Below are positions 52,084-60,686 of a stretch of DNA of 64,000 nt, piece after piece. Under the pieces are notes generated by a model. The model saw only the letters and a list, made by a program, of their open reading frames with translations. It was not told where the DNA came from and searched no databases. The DNA comes from Thermus brockianus (GTDB taxonomy: Bacteria; Deinococcota; Deinococci; Deinococcales; Thermaceae): contig NZ_JAKEDV010000003.1 in NCBI RefSeq assembly GCF_021462505.1, forward strand, positions 62,001 to 126,000, given 5' to 3'. Made by a program: the position numbers and the translations under genes. Position 1 is the first letter of the stretch. Each line of letters opens with the position of its first letter.

Positions 52084-52327
52084 CGTTACCTCCTAAATGG
52101 GCCCAAAGGGCCTCGGAAAGCGCCTTGGCCCGGGCCCCGGCGAAGCGCCTTAGTTTCTTTTCCGTCCAGCAGTCCGGGTTGTCGGGGCAGACGTAAGCCC
52201 CCCGGCCCGGAAGCTTGCCCGTGGGGTCCAGCCGGAACCCCTCGGGGGTCATGAGGATGCGCAAAAGCTCCCCTTTAGGCCGCCTCCTACGGCAGGCCAC
52301 GCACATGCGTAAGGGGATGTGCCGCAT
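52052..52327 (-). CDS. ylxR: YlxR (DUF448) nucleic-acid-binding protein
   Basis: 91 residues. The YlxR signature is RMCVACRRRRPKGELLRIL and GRGAYVCPDNPDCWTEKKLRR, with four cysteines. YlxR proteins bind RNA or DNA and sit between nusA and infB, as here. The ATG at 52327 overlaps the nusA stop (TGATG); a GTG one codon earlier is possible. Confidence 0.92.
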   Translation of the reverse strand: MRHIPLRMCVACRRRRPKGELLRILMTPEGFRLDPTGKLPGRGAYVCPDNPDCWTEKKLRRFAGARAKALSEALWAHLGGNDGQGTHLPAG

Positions 52328-53490
52328 CACTCGGAAAGGTCCTTGAAGAGCTTTTCAAACTCTTCCCGGGCCCGGGTGGGCGCACCCGCTTCCTCCTCGG
52401 CGGCCCGGCGGATGGCCTCGTCCAGGTCGGAGATCTCCGCCTCCTCAAAGTGGATGTCGTACCCCGTGAGCTTGGAGGCCAGGCGCACGTTCTGCCCCCC
52501 GGTGCCGATGGCCAGGGAGTGCTGGTCCTTGGTCACCTTTACCCGGGCCTTCTTCGTTTCCGGGTCCAGCTCAATGGAGCCCACCTGGGCGGGGGAGAGG
52601 GCGTTGCGGATGAACTCCTTGGGGTCCTTGGACCAGAGGATGATGTCCACCTTCTCCCGGCCCAGCTCCGCCGAAACCGCCTGGATGCGCTGCCCCTTGT
52701 GGCCGATGCAGGCCCCGATGGGGTCCACGTTGGGGTTGTGGCTCATCACCGCCACCTTGCTGCGGCGGCCAGGCTCCCGGGCGATGGCCTTGATCTCCAC
52801 GATGCCCTCGGCGATCTCCGGGACCTCCTGCTTGAGGATGTGTTCCAAGAGCTTCTCGTGGGCCCGGCTCACGATGAGGGAAGGCCCCTTGGCGGAGCGG
52901 TCCACCTTCTTCAGGTAGACCTTAAGGCGCTGCCCGGGGTAGTACTTCTCCGTGGGGATCTGCTCGCTCTTGGGCAGGTAGGCCTCGCCCCGGCCCAGCT
53001 CCACGAAGACGTTCCCCCGGTTGTCCACCCGGGTCACCACCCCCGTGAGCACCTGGCCCTCCTTGTCCTTGTACTCGTTGTAGATGCGGTTGCGCTCGGA
53101 CTCCTTGAGGCGTTGGGTGAGGATCTGGCGCAGGTCCTGGATGGCCATGCGGGAAAGCCCCTCGGGGTCAATGGGGAACTCCATCTCGTCCCCCACCTGC
53201 ACCTCGGGGTCGTACTGGAGGGCCTCGGAAAGGGCGATCTCCTTGTCCGGGTCCTCCACCTTCTCCACCACCTTGCGGACCTCCACCATCTCAATGCGGC
53301 CCGTCTGGGGGTCAATGTACACGTCCACCTCGGGGCCCTTGCCGGCGTCCACCTCTTCCTTGCGGTAGCCCTTCTGCCGTTTGATGTAGGCCTTGCGCAG
53401 GGCCTCCTTGAAGGCTTCTAGGATCTCTTCGGTGCTTACGCCCCGCTCCAGGGCCAGCTGTTGCATGGCGTCAACGAATTCCCGGTTCAT
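52327..53490 (-). CDS. nusA: transcription termination/antitermination protein NusA
   Basis: 387 residues. N-terminal RNA-polymerase-binding domain (MNREFVDAMQQLALERGVS), S1 domain (GQVLTGVVTRVDNRGNVFVELG), KH1 (VDPIGACIGHKGQRIQAV) and KH2 (SLAIGTGGQNVRLASKLTGYDI). The acidic repeats of enteric NusA are missing, as in most bacteria. It modulates pausing, termination and antitermination. Second gene of the rimP operon. Confidence 0.97.
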   Translation of the reverse strand: MNREFVDAMQQLALERGVSTEEILEAFKEALRKAYIKRQKGYRKEEVDAGKGPEVDVYIDPQTGRIEMVEVRKVVEKVEDPDKEIALSEALQYDPEVQVGDEMEFPIDPEGLSRMAIQDLRQILTQRLKESERNRIYNEYKDKEGQVLTGVVTRVDNRGNVFVELGRGEAYLPKSEQIPTEKYYPGQRLKVYLKKVDRSAKGPSLIVSRAHEKLLEHILKQEVPEIAEGIVEIKAIAREPGRRSKVAVMSHNPNVDPIGACIGHKGQRIQAVSAELGREKVDIILWSKDPKEFIRNALSPAQVGSIELDPETKKARVKVTKDQHSLAIGTGGQNVRLASKLTGYDIHFEEAEISDLDEAIRRAAEEEAGAPTRAREEFEKLFKDLSE

Positions 53491-53498
53491 GCTTCCTC

Positions 53499-53930
53499 CT
53501 ACCTAGGCTCCTCGGGCCACTCGGCCAGGTTGGCGCGGAAGGTGCCGAGCTTTAAGCGCTTCTCCTCGAGGCCCACCTGGAAGACCACCTCGTCCCCCTC
53601 CACCCTGAGGATCCGCCCCACGAAGCCCTCGGGCCCTGCTACCTTGGCCTTTAGGCCCTGGAAGCGCTCAAAGTGGCGGCGGGTGAAGAGGGGGCGCTTG
53701 GGCCCGGGGGACTCCACCAGAAGCCGGTAGCTTCCCGGGATGGGGTCTTCCCGGTCCAAGGCGGCCTCTATGTGGCGGCTCGCCCGTTCCAGGTCGGCCA
53801 CGGTGATGGGCTTCTCGTCTAGGCGCTCCAGGCGCACCAGGACTTCGCCTGGGGCTTCCTTCACCTCCAGGACCTGAAGGCCCAAGGCCTCCACCGCCTC
53901 TTCCACCAACCGCCAAAGGTCTACAGGCAC
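53499..53930 (-). CDS. rimP: ribosome maturation factor RimP
   Basis: 143 residues. The pattern LEVKEAPGEVLVRLERLDEKPITVADLERASRHIEAALD, then the diagnostic PGSYRLLVESPGPKRPLFTRRHFERFQG, is RimP (YlxS). It assists 30S maturation. I chose GTG 53930, with GGGAGGTGGGGAG before it; a longer start at 53948 would include the ribosome binding site. First gene of the operon. Confidence 0.92.
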   Translation of the reverse strand: MPVDLWRLVEEAVEALGLQVLEVKEAPGEVLVRLERLDEKPITVADLERASRHIEAALDREDPIPGSYRLLVESPGPKRPLFTRRHFERFQGLKAKVAGPEGFVGRILRVEGDEVVFQVGLEEKRLKLGTFRANLAEWPEEPR

Positions 53931-53999
53931 CTCCCCACCTCCCTTCACAAAGGAAGGGTGGGCTTACACCCACCCCCCTCCCTTGGGAGCACTGGGCTC

Positions 54000-54029
54000 A
54001 GTTTACACCCAAGGGGCGCTTGACTACAA
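54000..54029 (-). promoter_or_regulatory. rimP-nusA-infB operon promoter
   Basis: Minus strand TTGTAG (54024-54029), 18-base spacer, TAAACT (54000-54005) preceded by TG. Its -35 overlaps the tmRNA -35 by two bases. Confidence 0.65.
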
Positions 54030-54049
54030 CCCCTTTAGCCTGGTACACT
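54020..54049 (+). promoter_or_regulatory. tmRNA promoter
   Basis: TTGACT (54020-54025), 18-base spacer, TACACT (54044-54049). The start would lie about 25 bases before the mature tmRNA 5' end, needing processing by RNase P. Confidence 0.75.
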
Positions 54050-54082
54050 CAAGGTTGCCGGTCCGAGCCCGGCTTAGGACAC

Positions 54083-54429
54083 GGGGGTGAACGGTCTCGA
54101 CGGGGGTCGCCGAGGGTGTGGCTGCGCGCCGAGGTGCGGGTGGCCTCGTAAAAACCCGCAAAAGAATAAAGGCCAACAAGCCTCTTGCTCTCGCGGCTTA
54201 ATGACCGCGGCCTCGCCTGGAAGCCCCGCCGGGGGCTCGCCAGCGCGGGGACACGAAACCCGGCTAGCCGAGGGCCAGGCTCCGTAGCCCAAGGCGAAGC
54301 TTAACGGAGCTCGCTCCTGGCCGCCCGTCCGCGGGCTAAGCCAGGAGGACACCCAAAACGCGGACTACGCGCGTAGACGCCCGCCGTAGGGACCTTCGGA
54401 CGGGGGTTCAACTCCCCCCACCTCCACCA
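54083..54429 (+). ncRNA. ssrA: transfer-messenger RNA (tmRNA)
   Basis: 347 bases with encoded CCA. The 5' end GGGGGTGAACGGTCTCGACG and 3' end GGTTCAACTCCCCCCACCTC plus CACCA form the tRNA-like domain; GGGGGTG pairs with CACCTCC. The tag reading frame (54172-54201) follows. It rescues stalled ribosomes together with SmpB, which is not in the window. Confidence 0.97.
54172..54201 (+). other. tmRNA proteolysis tag ORF
   Basis: GCC AAC AAG CCT CTT GCT CTC GCG GCT TAA, encoding ANKPLALAA after the alanine supplied by the charged tmRNA. It ends in the ALAA degron. The resume codon GCC follows AATAAAG, comparable to the usual A-rich determinant. A second TGA-containing frame (TTAATGA) follows closely. 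Confidence 0.85.
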
Positions 54430-54433
54430 GACA

Positions 54434-54463
54434 GGGCGCCCCAAGGGGCGCCCTAACCTTTTT
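54434..54463 (+). terminator. tmRNA terminator
   Basis: GGGCGCCCC (54434-54442), AA, GGGGCGCCC (54445-54453), then TAACC and TTTTT (54459-54463). Confidence 0.85.
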
Positions 54464-54509
54464 GGGCGCTTTGGGACACATCTCCTTTGGCCTCTTGGTA
54501 AAGTGAGGT

Positions 54510-54640
54510 AGGTGCCTTGGGCACCTCCTTCGGGGCGGGGTGGAAGTCCCCACCGGCGGTGACAGCCCGCGAAGCCCTTTGGGGCCCGACCCGGTGGAAT
54601 TCCGGGGCCGACGGTGAAAGTCCGGATGGGAGAAGGAGGG
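54510..54640 (+). promoter_or_regulatory. FMN riboswitch (RFN element)
   Basis: Conserved RFN blocks in order: CTTCGGGGCGGGGTGGAA, GTCCCCACCGGCGGTGACAG, CCCGCGAAGCCC, GACCCGGTGGAATTCCGGGG, CCGACGGTGAAAGTCCGGAT and GGGAGAAGGAGG. The P1 5' strand CCTCCTTC (54524-54531) pairs exactly with GAAGGAGG (54632-54639), the ribD Shine-Dalgarno. An alternative hairpin AGGTGCC-TTG-GGCACCT (54510-54526) competes for part of the P1 5' strand. FMN binding should close P1 and stop translation of ribD. Confidence 0.92.
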
Positions 54641-54644
54641 CCGT

Positions 54645-55778
54645 TTGCGCGAACTGGACGAGCGGTTTCTCAAAAGAGCCTTGCAACTGGCGGAAAGGGC
54701 CCGTGGCCACACGAGCCCCAACCCCCTGGTAGGGGCGGTGCTGGTTCGGGAAGGGCGCATCGTGGGGGAGGGGTACCATCCCCGGGCGGGGGAGCTCCAT
54801 GCGGAGGTCTTTGCCCTGGAGGAGGCGGGGGAGAAAGCCCGGGGGGCCACGGCCTACCTGACCCTGGAGCCCTGCGACCACTTTGGCCGCACGCCCCCTT
54901 GCTCCTTGGCCCTCCTCGAGGCGGGGGTGGCGCGGGTGGTGGTGGCGGCCCGGGACGAGAACCCCGTGGCCCGGGGCGGCTTGGAGCGCCTGAGGCGGGC
55001 AGGGGTCCAGGTGGAGGAGGGCCTTTTGGCCGAGGAGGCGAGGCTTCAGAACGAGGCCTTCTTCACCGCCTTGAGGAAGGGGAGGCCCTTCGTCCTCCTA
55101 AAGGCCGCCCTCACCCTGGACGGGAAGGTGGCGGCCGCCTCGGGGGATGCCCGCCACGTGTCCTCGGAGGCGAGCCGCCGGGTGGCCCACGCCTACCGCC
55201 AGTGGCTCCCGGCGGTGGTGGTGGGGGTGGGCACGGTGCTAAGGGACGACCCCGCCCTCACCGTGCGCCACCCCGACTTCCGCCCCTTTCCCCACATGGT
55301 GGAGCCGCCCCCCTTGCGGGACCCCCTGAAGGTGGTCCTGGACACCGAGGCCCGCACCCCCCCCACCGCCCGGCTTTTCGCCCCGGGGCCTCGAGGGGAG
55401 CCCGCCCGGGTCCTCCTCCTGGTGGGGCGAGGGGCCCCCAAGGACAGGCTTTTGGCCCTGGAGCGGGCGGGGGCGAGGGTGGTGGAGCTTCCCCGGGAGG
55501 GGGGAAGGGTGAGCCCGGAGGCCGCCTTGGCCTTCCTCTGGGAAGAAGGGGTGGACGGGGTCTTGCTGGAGGGGGGGCCTCTGGTGGCGGGGGCCTTTTG
55601 GGCCCGGGGGCTGGTGGACAAGGTGGCCCTTTTCCTCGCCCCCAAGGTGGTGGGGGAGGGGAAGGGGCTTTTGGAGGGCCTGGCCCTTTCCCGCATGGCG
55701 GAGGCCTTCCGGCTTCGCCTGGTGCGGCGGGAGTGGCTTGGGGAAGACCTTTGGCTGGAAGGGTACCTGGAGGTATAG
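54645..55778 (+). CDS. ribD: bifunctional riboflavin deaminase/reductase
   Basis: 377 residues. The N-terminal deaminase has the zinc ligands in GELHAEVFAL and PCDHFGRTPPC; the C-terminal reductase begins near PFVLLKAALTLDGKVAAASG and includes LLEGGPLVAGAFW. It performs two successive steps after GTP cyclohydrolase II. It starts with TTG at 54645, five bases after GGAGG, which is itself part of the FMN riboswitch P1 helix. First gene of ribD-ribE-ribBA. Confidence 0.95.
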   Translation: MRELDERFLKRALQLAERARGHTSPNPLVGAVLVREGRIVGEGYHPRAGELHAEVFALEEAGEKARGATAYLTLEPCDHFGRTPPCSLALLEAGVARVVVAARDENPVARGGLERLRRAGVQVEEGLLAEEARLQNEAFFTALRKGRPFVLLKAALTLDGKVAAASGDARHVSSEASRRVAHAYRQWLPAVVVGVGTVLRDDPALTVRHPDFRPFPHMVEPPPLRDPLKVVLDTEARTPPTARLFAPGPRGEPARVLLLVGRGAPKDRLLALERAGARVVELPREGGRVSPEAALAFLWEEGVDGVLLEGGPLVAGAFWARGLVDKVALFLAPKVVGEGKGLLEGLALSRMAEAFRLRLVRREWLGEDLWLEGYLEV

Positions 55779-56378
55779 GTGTTCACGGGACTGGTGGAGG
55801 AAACCGGGGAGATCCTTAAGGTGGAGGAAGGCCCCTTCCTGCGGGTGCGGGTCGCCGCCAAGGAGGTGCTTTCCGACCTGAAGGTGGGGGATTCCGTAGC
55901 GGTGGACGGGGTCTGCCTCACGGCGGTGGCGGTGGACGGGGAGGGGTTTTGGGTGGAGTTGGCCCAGGAAACCCTGCGCCGCACCGCCCCCACCTGGCGG
56001 GTGGGGCACCGGCCCAACCTGGAGCGGGCCCTTAAAGTGGGGGACCGGCTTGGGGGGCACTTCGTCACCGGGCACGTGGACGGGGTGGCGGAGCTCGTGG
56101 GGGTGCGGGAGGCCCCGGGGGCCAAGGACTTCTACTTTAGGCCCCCAAGGCCCCTCGCCCGCTACATCGCCGAGAAGGGGAGCGTGGTCCTAAACGGGGT
56201 TTCCCTCACGGTGGCGGGGCTTGAAGGGGAGGCTTTCTGGGTCACCTTGATCCCCCACACCCTAAAGGTCACCAACCTGGGGGGCCTCCGGGTGGGGGAC
56301 GGGGTGAACCTGGAGGTGGACCTCATCGCCCGGTACGTGGAGCGGCTTTTGGGGGAGAGGGATGGAAGGCTTGGCTAG
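55779..56378 (+). CDS. ribE: riboflavin synthase alpha chain
   Basis: 199 residues. Two homologous lumazine-binding barrels: [13 protein letters not shown] ... GVCLTAVAV, and [14 protein letters not shown] ... GVSLTVAGL. It dismutates two molecules of 6,7-dimethyl-8-ribityllumazine to riboflavin. GTG start directly after the ribD stop. It overlaps ribBA by 17 bases. Confidence 0.95.
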   Translation: MFTGLVEETGEILKVEEGPFLRVRVAAKEVLSDLKVGDSVAVDGVCLTAVAVDGEGFWVELAQETLRRTAPTWRVGHRPNLERALKVGDRLGGHFVTGHVDGVAELVGVREAPGAKDFYFRPPRPLARYIAEKGSVVLNGVSLTVAGLEGEAFWVTLIPHTLKVTNLGGLRVGDGVNLEVDLIARYVERLLGERDGRLG

Positions 56379-57561
56379 CGTCAGGGAGCTTCTGGAAGAA
56401 CTCCGCCAGGGCCGCCCGGTGGTCCTGGTGGACGACGAGGACCGGGAGAACGAGGGCGACCTCATCATGGCGGCGGAGCACGTCACCCCCGAGTGGGTGA
56501 ACTTCATGCTACGGGAGTGCCGCGGCCTCCTCTGCGTGGCCCTCACGGAGGAGAGGGCTAAGGCCTTGGACCTCCCCCTCATGGTGGAGAAGAACCAAGA
56601 CCCCCAGGGCACCCGCTTCACCGTGAGCGTGGACGCCCGGGGGACCACCACGGGGATCTCCGCCTACGAGCGGGCGGCCACCATCAGGCTTTTGGCGGAC
56701 CCCGAGGCCACGGCCCAGGACTTCCGCCGCCCGGGGCACATCTTCCCCTTGGTGGCCCGGCCTGGGGGGGTGTTGCGCCGCGCCGGGCACACCGAGGCCA
56801 CGGTGGACCTCCTGCGCCTCGCCGGGCTTACCCCGGTGGGTAGCCTCATTGAGATCCTCAAGGAGGACGGCACCATGGCCCGCCTGCCGGACCTCTTGGA
56901 GTTCGCCCGGCGGCACGGCCTAAAGGTGGGGACCATCGCCGACCTCATCCGCTACCGCCTGGAGAAGGGGGACCTGTACGTGCGCCGAGAGGCGGAGGCC
57001 ACCCTTCCCACCCGCTTCGGGGAGTTCCGCATCCTGGGGTACCGGGACACCCTCACGGGGGAGGAGCACGCCGCCTTGGTCATGGGGAGCTGGGAGCCGG
57101 AGGAGCCCGTCTTGGTGCGCATGCACTCGGAGTGCCTCACGGGGGATGCCCTCCACTCCCTAAGGTGCGACTGCGGCTTCCAAAGAGACCTGGCCCTGGA
57201 GCGCATCGCCCAGGAGGGGAAGGGGGTCTTGGTCTACCTCAGGCAGGAGGGGCGGGGGATTGGCCTCATCAACAAGATCCGCGCCTACCACCTCCAGGAC
57301 CAGGGCCTGGACACGGTGGAGGCCAACCTGGCCCTGGGCTTCCCCCCGGACCTCAGGGACTACGGGGTGGGGGCGCAGATCCTCTACGACCTGGGGGTGC
57401 GGAAGATGCGCCTTTTGACCAACAACCCCCGCAAGGTGAAGGCCCTTTCCGGCTTCGGCATAGAGATCGTGGAGCGCATTCCCTTAAGGGCCGGGGACAA
57501 CCCCTTCAACGAGCGCTACCTCCAGGCCAAAAAGGAGAAGCTGGGCCACTGGATGGACTAG
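56362..57561 (+). CDS. ribBA: bifunctional DHBP synthase / GTP cyclohydrolase II
   Basis: 399 residues. RibB part (1-200): [33 protein letters not shown] with the acidic metal loop, and [14 protein letters not shown]. RibA part: [20 protein letters not shown] (zinc cysteines), [20 protein letters not shown] and [11 protein letters not shown]. Together they make the two precursors of riboflavin. The lumazine synthase gene ribH does not follow; it must be elsewhere. Confidence 0.96.
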   Translation: MEGLASVRELLEELRQGRPVVLVDDEDRENEGDLIMAAEHVTPEWVNFMLRECRGLLCVALTEERAKALDLPLMVEKNQDPQGTRFTVSVDARGTTTGISAYERAATIRLLADPEATAQDFRRPGHIFPLVARPGGVLRRAGHTEATVDLLRLAGLTPVGSLIEILKEDGTMARLPDLLEFARRHGLKVGTIADLIRYRLEKGDLYVRREAEATLPTRFGEFRILGYRDTLTGEEHAALVMGSWEPEEPVLVRMHSECLTGDALHSLRCDCGFQRDLALERIAQEGKGVLVYLRQEGRGIGLINKIRAYHLQDQGLDTVEANLALGFPPDLRDYGVGAQILYDLGVRKMRLLTNNPRKVKALSGFGIEIVERIPLRAGDNPFNERYLQAKKEKLGHWMD

Positions 57562-57562
57562 G

Positions 57563-59704
57563 ATGCCCCTTGGGGTGCGCCTCTTAAGGGCCTCCGTTAT
57601 CCTCCTGCTCCTCCTCGCCTTCCTAGACCTCCGCCTGCCCCTAAAGGGGCGGGTGGTTTACCTATTGGATTTCTCCCCTTCCGCCCGGGAAAGCGTCTTC
57701 GCCGCGGCGGAAAGGCTTCCTAGGGACGGGGTCTATTTGGCCTTTGCCGAAAGGGTGGCGCGGCTTCCGGGCCCCACGGCGAGGCGGCTGGACCTAGGGG
57801 AGGGGACGGAGGTGCAGGGGGCTTTGGCGGAGGCCTTGCGCCTGGGGGCGGACCGGGTGGTCCTGGTTTCCGATGGGCTTTTCCCCCCCGTGCCCTCCCC
57901 CCTTCCCCTGGATGCGGTGTACGTGCTCCCAAGGCCCTTCGTGGCCCTTCGCCTCCTCCCCCCGCCCTTTCCCCTCCTGGGGGAGACGGTGGGGGTGCGG
58001 GTGGTCCTCGAGGCCCCCTTGCCCGCCGAGGTGCGGCTTAGGGTGGAGGGGCCGGGGGGCACGTGGGAGCGGGCGCTCAGGGTGGAGGGGCGGGTGGCCT
58101 TCACCTACACCTTTCCCCTTTTGGAGGAAGGGGAGGTGCGGGCGGAGGCGGTGGGGCCCTGGGGGCGGAGCGCGGCCAGGGTGGAGGTGGCCCCCCAGGA
58201 CCGGGCGAGGGCCTTGGTCCTGGGCGACCCCGCGTTGGCCCGCTACCTCGAGGCCCAGGGCTTCCAGGTGGAGGAAGGCCCTTTCCGGCTTCCCCTGGAG
58301 GCGGACCTGGTGGCGGTGGGCCTTGGGGTCTTGGACCTGCCCGAGGGGGCGCCGGAGGCCCTTAGGGACTACCTCCGCCGGGGCGGGGGCCTCCTCTTCA
58401 CCGCCACCCCCAAGGGGCTTTTCTTCGGGGGCTGGGACCGGGCGATGCCCGAGGAGCTTCCCCTGAAGCCCCTGGGGCGGCAAGGGGCGGCCTTGGTCCT
58501 GCTCCTGGACGTTTCCGGGAGCATGGAGGGGGAGAAGCTCGCCCTGGCGGTGGCGGCGGCCCTGGAGCTCGTGCAAAGCGCCGCCCCCGAGGATTACCTG
58601 GGGGTGGTGGCCTTCGCCTCGGGGCATCGGGTCCTCTTCCCCCCGAGGCCCATGACGGACCGGGCCAAAAAGGAGGCGGAACGCCTCCTCCTCTCCCTAA
58701 GGGCGGGCGGGGGCACGGTGCTGGGCGGGGCCCTGCGGGAGGCGGTGGGGCTCTTGCGGGGGGTCCCCGTGGCCCGCAAGGGGATCTTGGTCCTCACGGA
58801 TGGCCTCGTTTCTGACCCCAAAGAGCCCCTCCTGGCCCTGGCGGAGGGGGCGGGGGCGGAGGTTTCCGCCATCGCCTTGGGGGAGGATGCGGACCACGAC
58901 TTTTTGGAGGCGCTTTCCCGGCGGGGCGGGGGCCGCTTCTACCGGGCGGCCACGGCCCGGGAGCTTCCCCGGCTTTTCCTCAAGGAGGGGCAGGAGGTCT
59001 TCGGGAAGGAGGCGGTGGAGGGGCGGTTTCCCGTGGAGGCGCTTCCCCACCCCCTCACGGAGGGCTTCCTTTTCCCGCCCCTTTCCGTCCTCCTCCCGGC
59101 AAGGGCCGAGCCCTGGGCCGAGGTGCTCCTAAAAAGCGGGGAGCGGGCGGTGCTCGCCGTGGGGGAGCGGGGCGAGGGGCGGGTGGCGGCCCTGGCCACG
59201 GACCTTTCCCGCTCCTGGCGGGACTTTGAGGGGGCTTCCGCCTTCCTTGGGGGGCTCGCCCGGTACCTGGCGGGCACGGGGCGGGCCCTCGCCCTCTACG
59301 CCTACCCCGAGGGGGAAGGGGTGCGGGTGGTGGCCCTGGGGCGGCTCGAGGCCCCGAGGCTTCTGACGGGCGGCGCGGAAACCCCCATGGTGCCCACGGG
59401 GCCTTTGCGCTTTGAGGCCCGCGTGGCGGGTCCCGGGGTTCTCCTGGACGGGAAGCGCCGCATCCCCTTGGCCGTTCCCCTTCCCGGGGAGTGGACGCCC
59501 AGGGACGGGGCGGCCACCCTCAGGGCCATGGCGGAGGCGAGCGGCGGGCGGCTTCTGGCCCTGGAGGAGGTGGGCAGGCCCCCTCCTAGGCCCCTTCCCC
59601 TAAGGCCCTACCTCCTGTGGGCGGCTCTTCTCCTCTTCCTCCTGGAGCGGGTTTGGGAGGCCCGGGTGAGCCGGGGCACACTTTCCCAAGGCGCCCTCGG
59701 TTAG
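57563..59704 (+). CDS. membrane-anchored von Willebrand factor A-domain protein
   Basis: 713 residues. An N-terminal membrane helix (8-22), a VWA-like region at about 30-120 without a metal site (VVYLLDFSPSARESV ... ADRVVLVSDGLFP), an Ig-like stretch, and a region resembling a glutamine-amidotransferase-like fold. A full VWA domain follows with MIDAS DVSGSMEG (Asp316, Ser318, Ser320), the Thr in GGTVLGG and LTDGLVSD. It ends with a second helix (YLLWAALLLFLLERVW). Such BatA-like or large VWA proteins work in envelope assembly. It follows ribBA by one base, so it may be in the rib operon by position only. Confidence 0.75.
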   Translation: MPLGVRLLRASVILLLLLAFLDLRLPLKGRVVYLLDFSPSARESVFAAAERLPRDGVYLAFAERVARLPGPTARRLDLGEGTEVQGALAEALRLGADRVVLVSDGLFPPVPSPLPLDAVYVLPRPFVALRLLPPPFPLLGETVGVRVVLEAPLPAEVRLRVEGPGGTWERALRVEGRVAFTYTFPLLEEGEVRAEAVGPWGRSAARVEVAPQDRARALVLGDPALARYLEAQGFQVEEGPFRLPLEADLVAVGLGVLDLPEGAPEALRDYLRRGGGLLFTATPKGLFFGGWDRAMPEELPLKPLGRQGAALVLLLDVSGSMEGEKLALAVAAALELVQSAAPEDYLGVVAFASGHRVLFPPRPMTDRAKKEAERLLLSLRAGGGTVLGGALREAVGLLRGVPVARKGILVLTDGLVSDPKEPLLALAEGAGAEVSAIALGEDADHDFLEALSRRGGGRFYRAATARELPRLFLKEGQEVFGKEAVEGRFPVEALPHPLTEGFLFPPLSVLLPARAEPWAEVLLKSGERAVLAVGERGEGRVAALATDLSRSWRDFEGASAFLGGLARYLAGTGRALALYAYPEGEGVRVVALGRLEAPRLLTGGAETPMVPTGPLRFEARVAGPGVLLDGKRRIPLAVPLPGEWTPRDGAATLRAMAEASGGRLLALEEVGRPPPRPLPLRPYLLWAALLLFLLERVWEARVSRGTLSQGALG

Positions 59705-59726
59705 CCTGGCGGCGAAGGGGGTCAGT

Positions 59727-60644
59727 ATGGACCGCAGGCGGTTTATCGGCCTTTCTGGTGGGTTTCTCTTGGCGGCGGGGTTTGCCCCCGCCTGGGGCCA
59801 GGGGCGGCCTCCCAAGGGGGTGAACGGGGGCGGGTTTTACCGCTTCGCCCTAGGGCGGATGGCCGTCACCATTCTCTCCGATGGCCAGTCGGCCCCGGGG
59901 CCCCTTCTCCCCAACTGGGGGGCGAACCCCGAGCTCCAGGGGGAGTTCCGGCGCGTGCTCCAGGAGCACTTCCTCAACCCGGACGCCACCCGCAACAACT
60001 TCAACCCCGTCCTCCTGGACCTGGGGGAGGCGAGGCTCTTGGTGGACACGGGCCGGGGGGTGGGGGCTGGGGGGAGGCTTCTTGCGCACCTGGAGCTCGC
60101 CGGCTACGCCCCCGAGGACATCACCCACGTCTTCCTCACCCACGGCCACCCCGACCACATCGGGGGGCTGGTGGACGAAAGGGGGCGGCCGGCCTTCCCC
60201 CAGGCGGTCCACCTCATGGGCCGGGTGGACCTGGACTACTGGCTCAAGAACCCCTCCCAGGCGGTGGAGCGGGCCCTCTTTCCCTTGCGGGACCGCATCC
60301 GGCCCGTGGAGGACGGGGAGGAGATCCTCCCTGGGGTAAGGGCCGTGGCCTCCTTCGGCCACACCCCGGGGCACATGAGCCTCGAGGCCACCTCCGAGGG
60401 GAAAACCCTCTTCCTCTTCGGGGACGCCGCCGGGCACTACCTCCTCTCCTTGCGCTTTCCCCAGGCCTACCTCGGCTTTGACATGGACAAGGCGGAGGTG
60501 GTGCGCACCCGGGCCCGGCTTTTTAGGAAGGTGAGCGAGGAGAAAAGCCTCATCACCGCCTACCACTTCCCCTGGCCCGCCCTGGGGTACATCCGCCGGG
60601 AAGGGGAGGGGTATGCCTTCGTCCCCGCCTTCTTTGAGTTCTAA
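59727..60644 (+). CDS. Tat-exported metallo-beta-lactamase-fold hydrolase
   Basis: 305 residues. The N-terminus MDRRRFIGLSGGFLLAAGFA is a twin-arginine signal. The MBL motif is THGHPDHIGG, with later histidines in FGHTPGHMS and the Asp in LFLFGDAAGHY. It would fold in the cytoplasm with its two metal ions and be exported by Tat. Substrate unknown; relatives include lactonases and thiol-ester hydrolases. It starts 22 bases after the VWA gene. Confidence 0.82.
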   Translation: MDRRRFIGLSGGFLLAAGFAPAWGQGRPPKGVNGGGFYRFALGRMAVTILSDGQSAPGPLLPNWGANPELQGEFRRVLQEHFLNPDATRNNFNPVLLDLGEARLLVDTGRGVGAGGRLLAHLELAGYAPEDITHVFLTHGHPDHIGGLVDERGRPAFPQAVHLMGRVDLDYWLKNPSQAVERALFPLRDRIRPVEDGEEILPGVRAVASFGHTPGHMSLEATSEGKTLFLFGDAAGHYLLSLRFPQAYLGFDMDKAEVVRTRARLFRKVSEEKSLITAYHFPWPALGYIRREGEGYAFVPAFFEF

Positions 60645-60660
60645 TGTGCAAAAATCACAT
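60644..60660. promoter_or_regulatory. inverted repeat, possible operator
   Basis: ATGTG, seven bases (CAAAAAT), CACAT, in an A/T-rich patch that starts at the stop codon of the MBL gene. It lies 20 bases before a -10 (TAGGCT, 60681-60686), so it touches the -35 region. It resembles a CRP-type site but its arms are one base closer together than in CRP sites. Confidence 0.3.
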
Positions 60661-60680
60661 GGGCAACAGGGAAGGGGGCC

Positions 60681-60686
60681 TAGGCT
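60681..60686 (+). promoter_or_regulatory. -10 of the coiled-coil gene
   Basis: TAGGCT, six bases before ATG 60693; the same hexamer and distance as at other leaderless starts in the window. Confidence 0.45.

Noticed and set aside
60644..60660. A true CRP site before the coiled-coil gene.
   Set aside because: The TGTG and CACA arms are separated by 7 bases rather than 8, so I keep it only as an unassigned inverted repeat.
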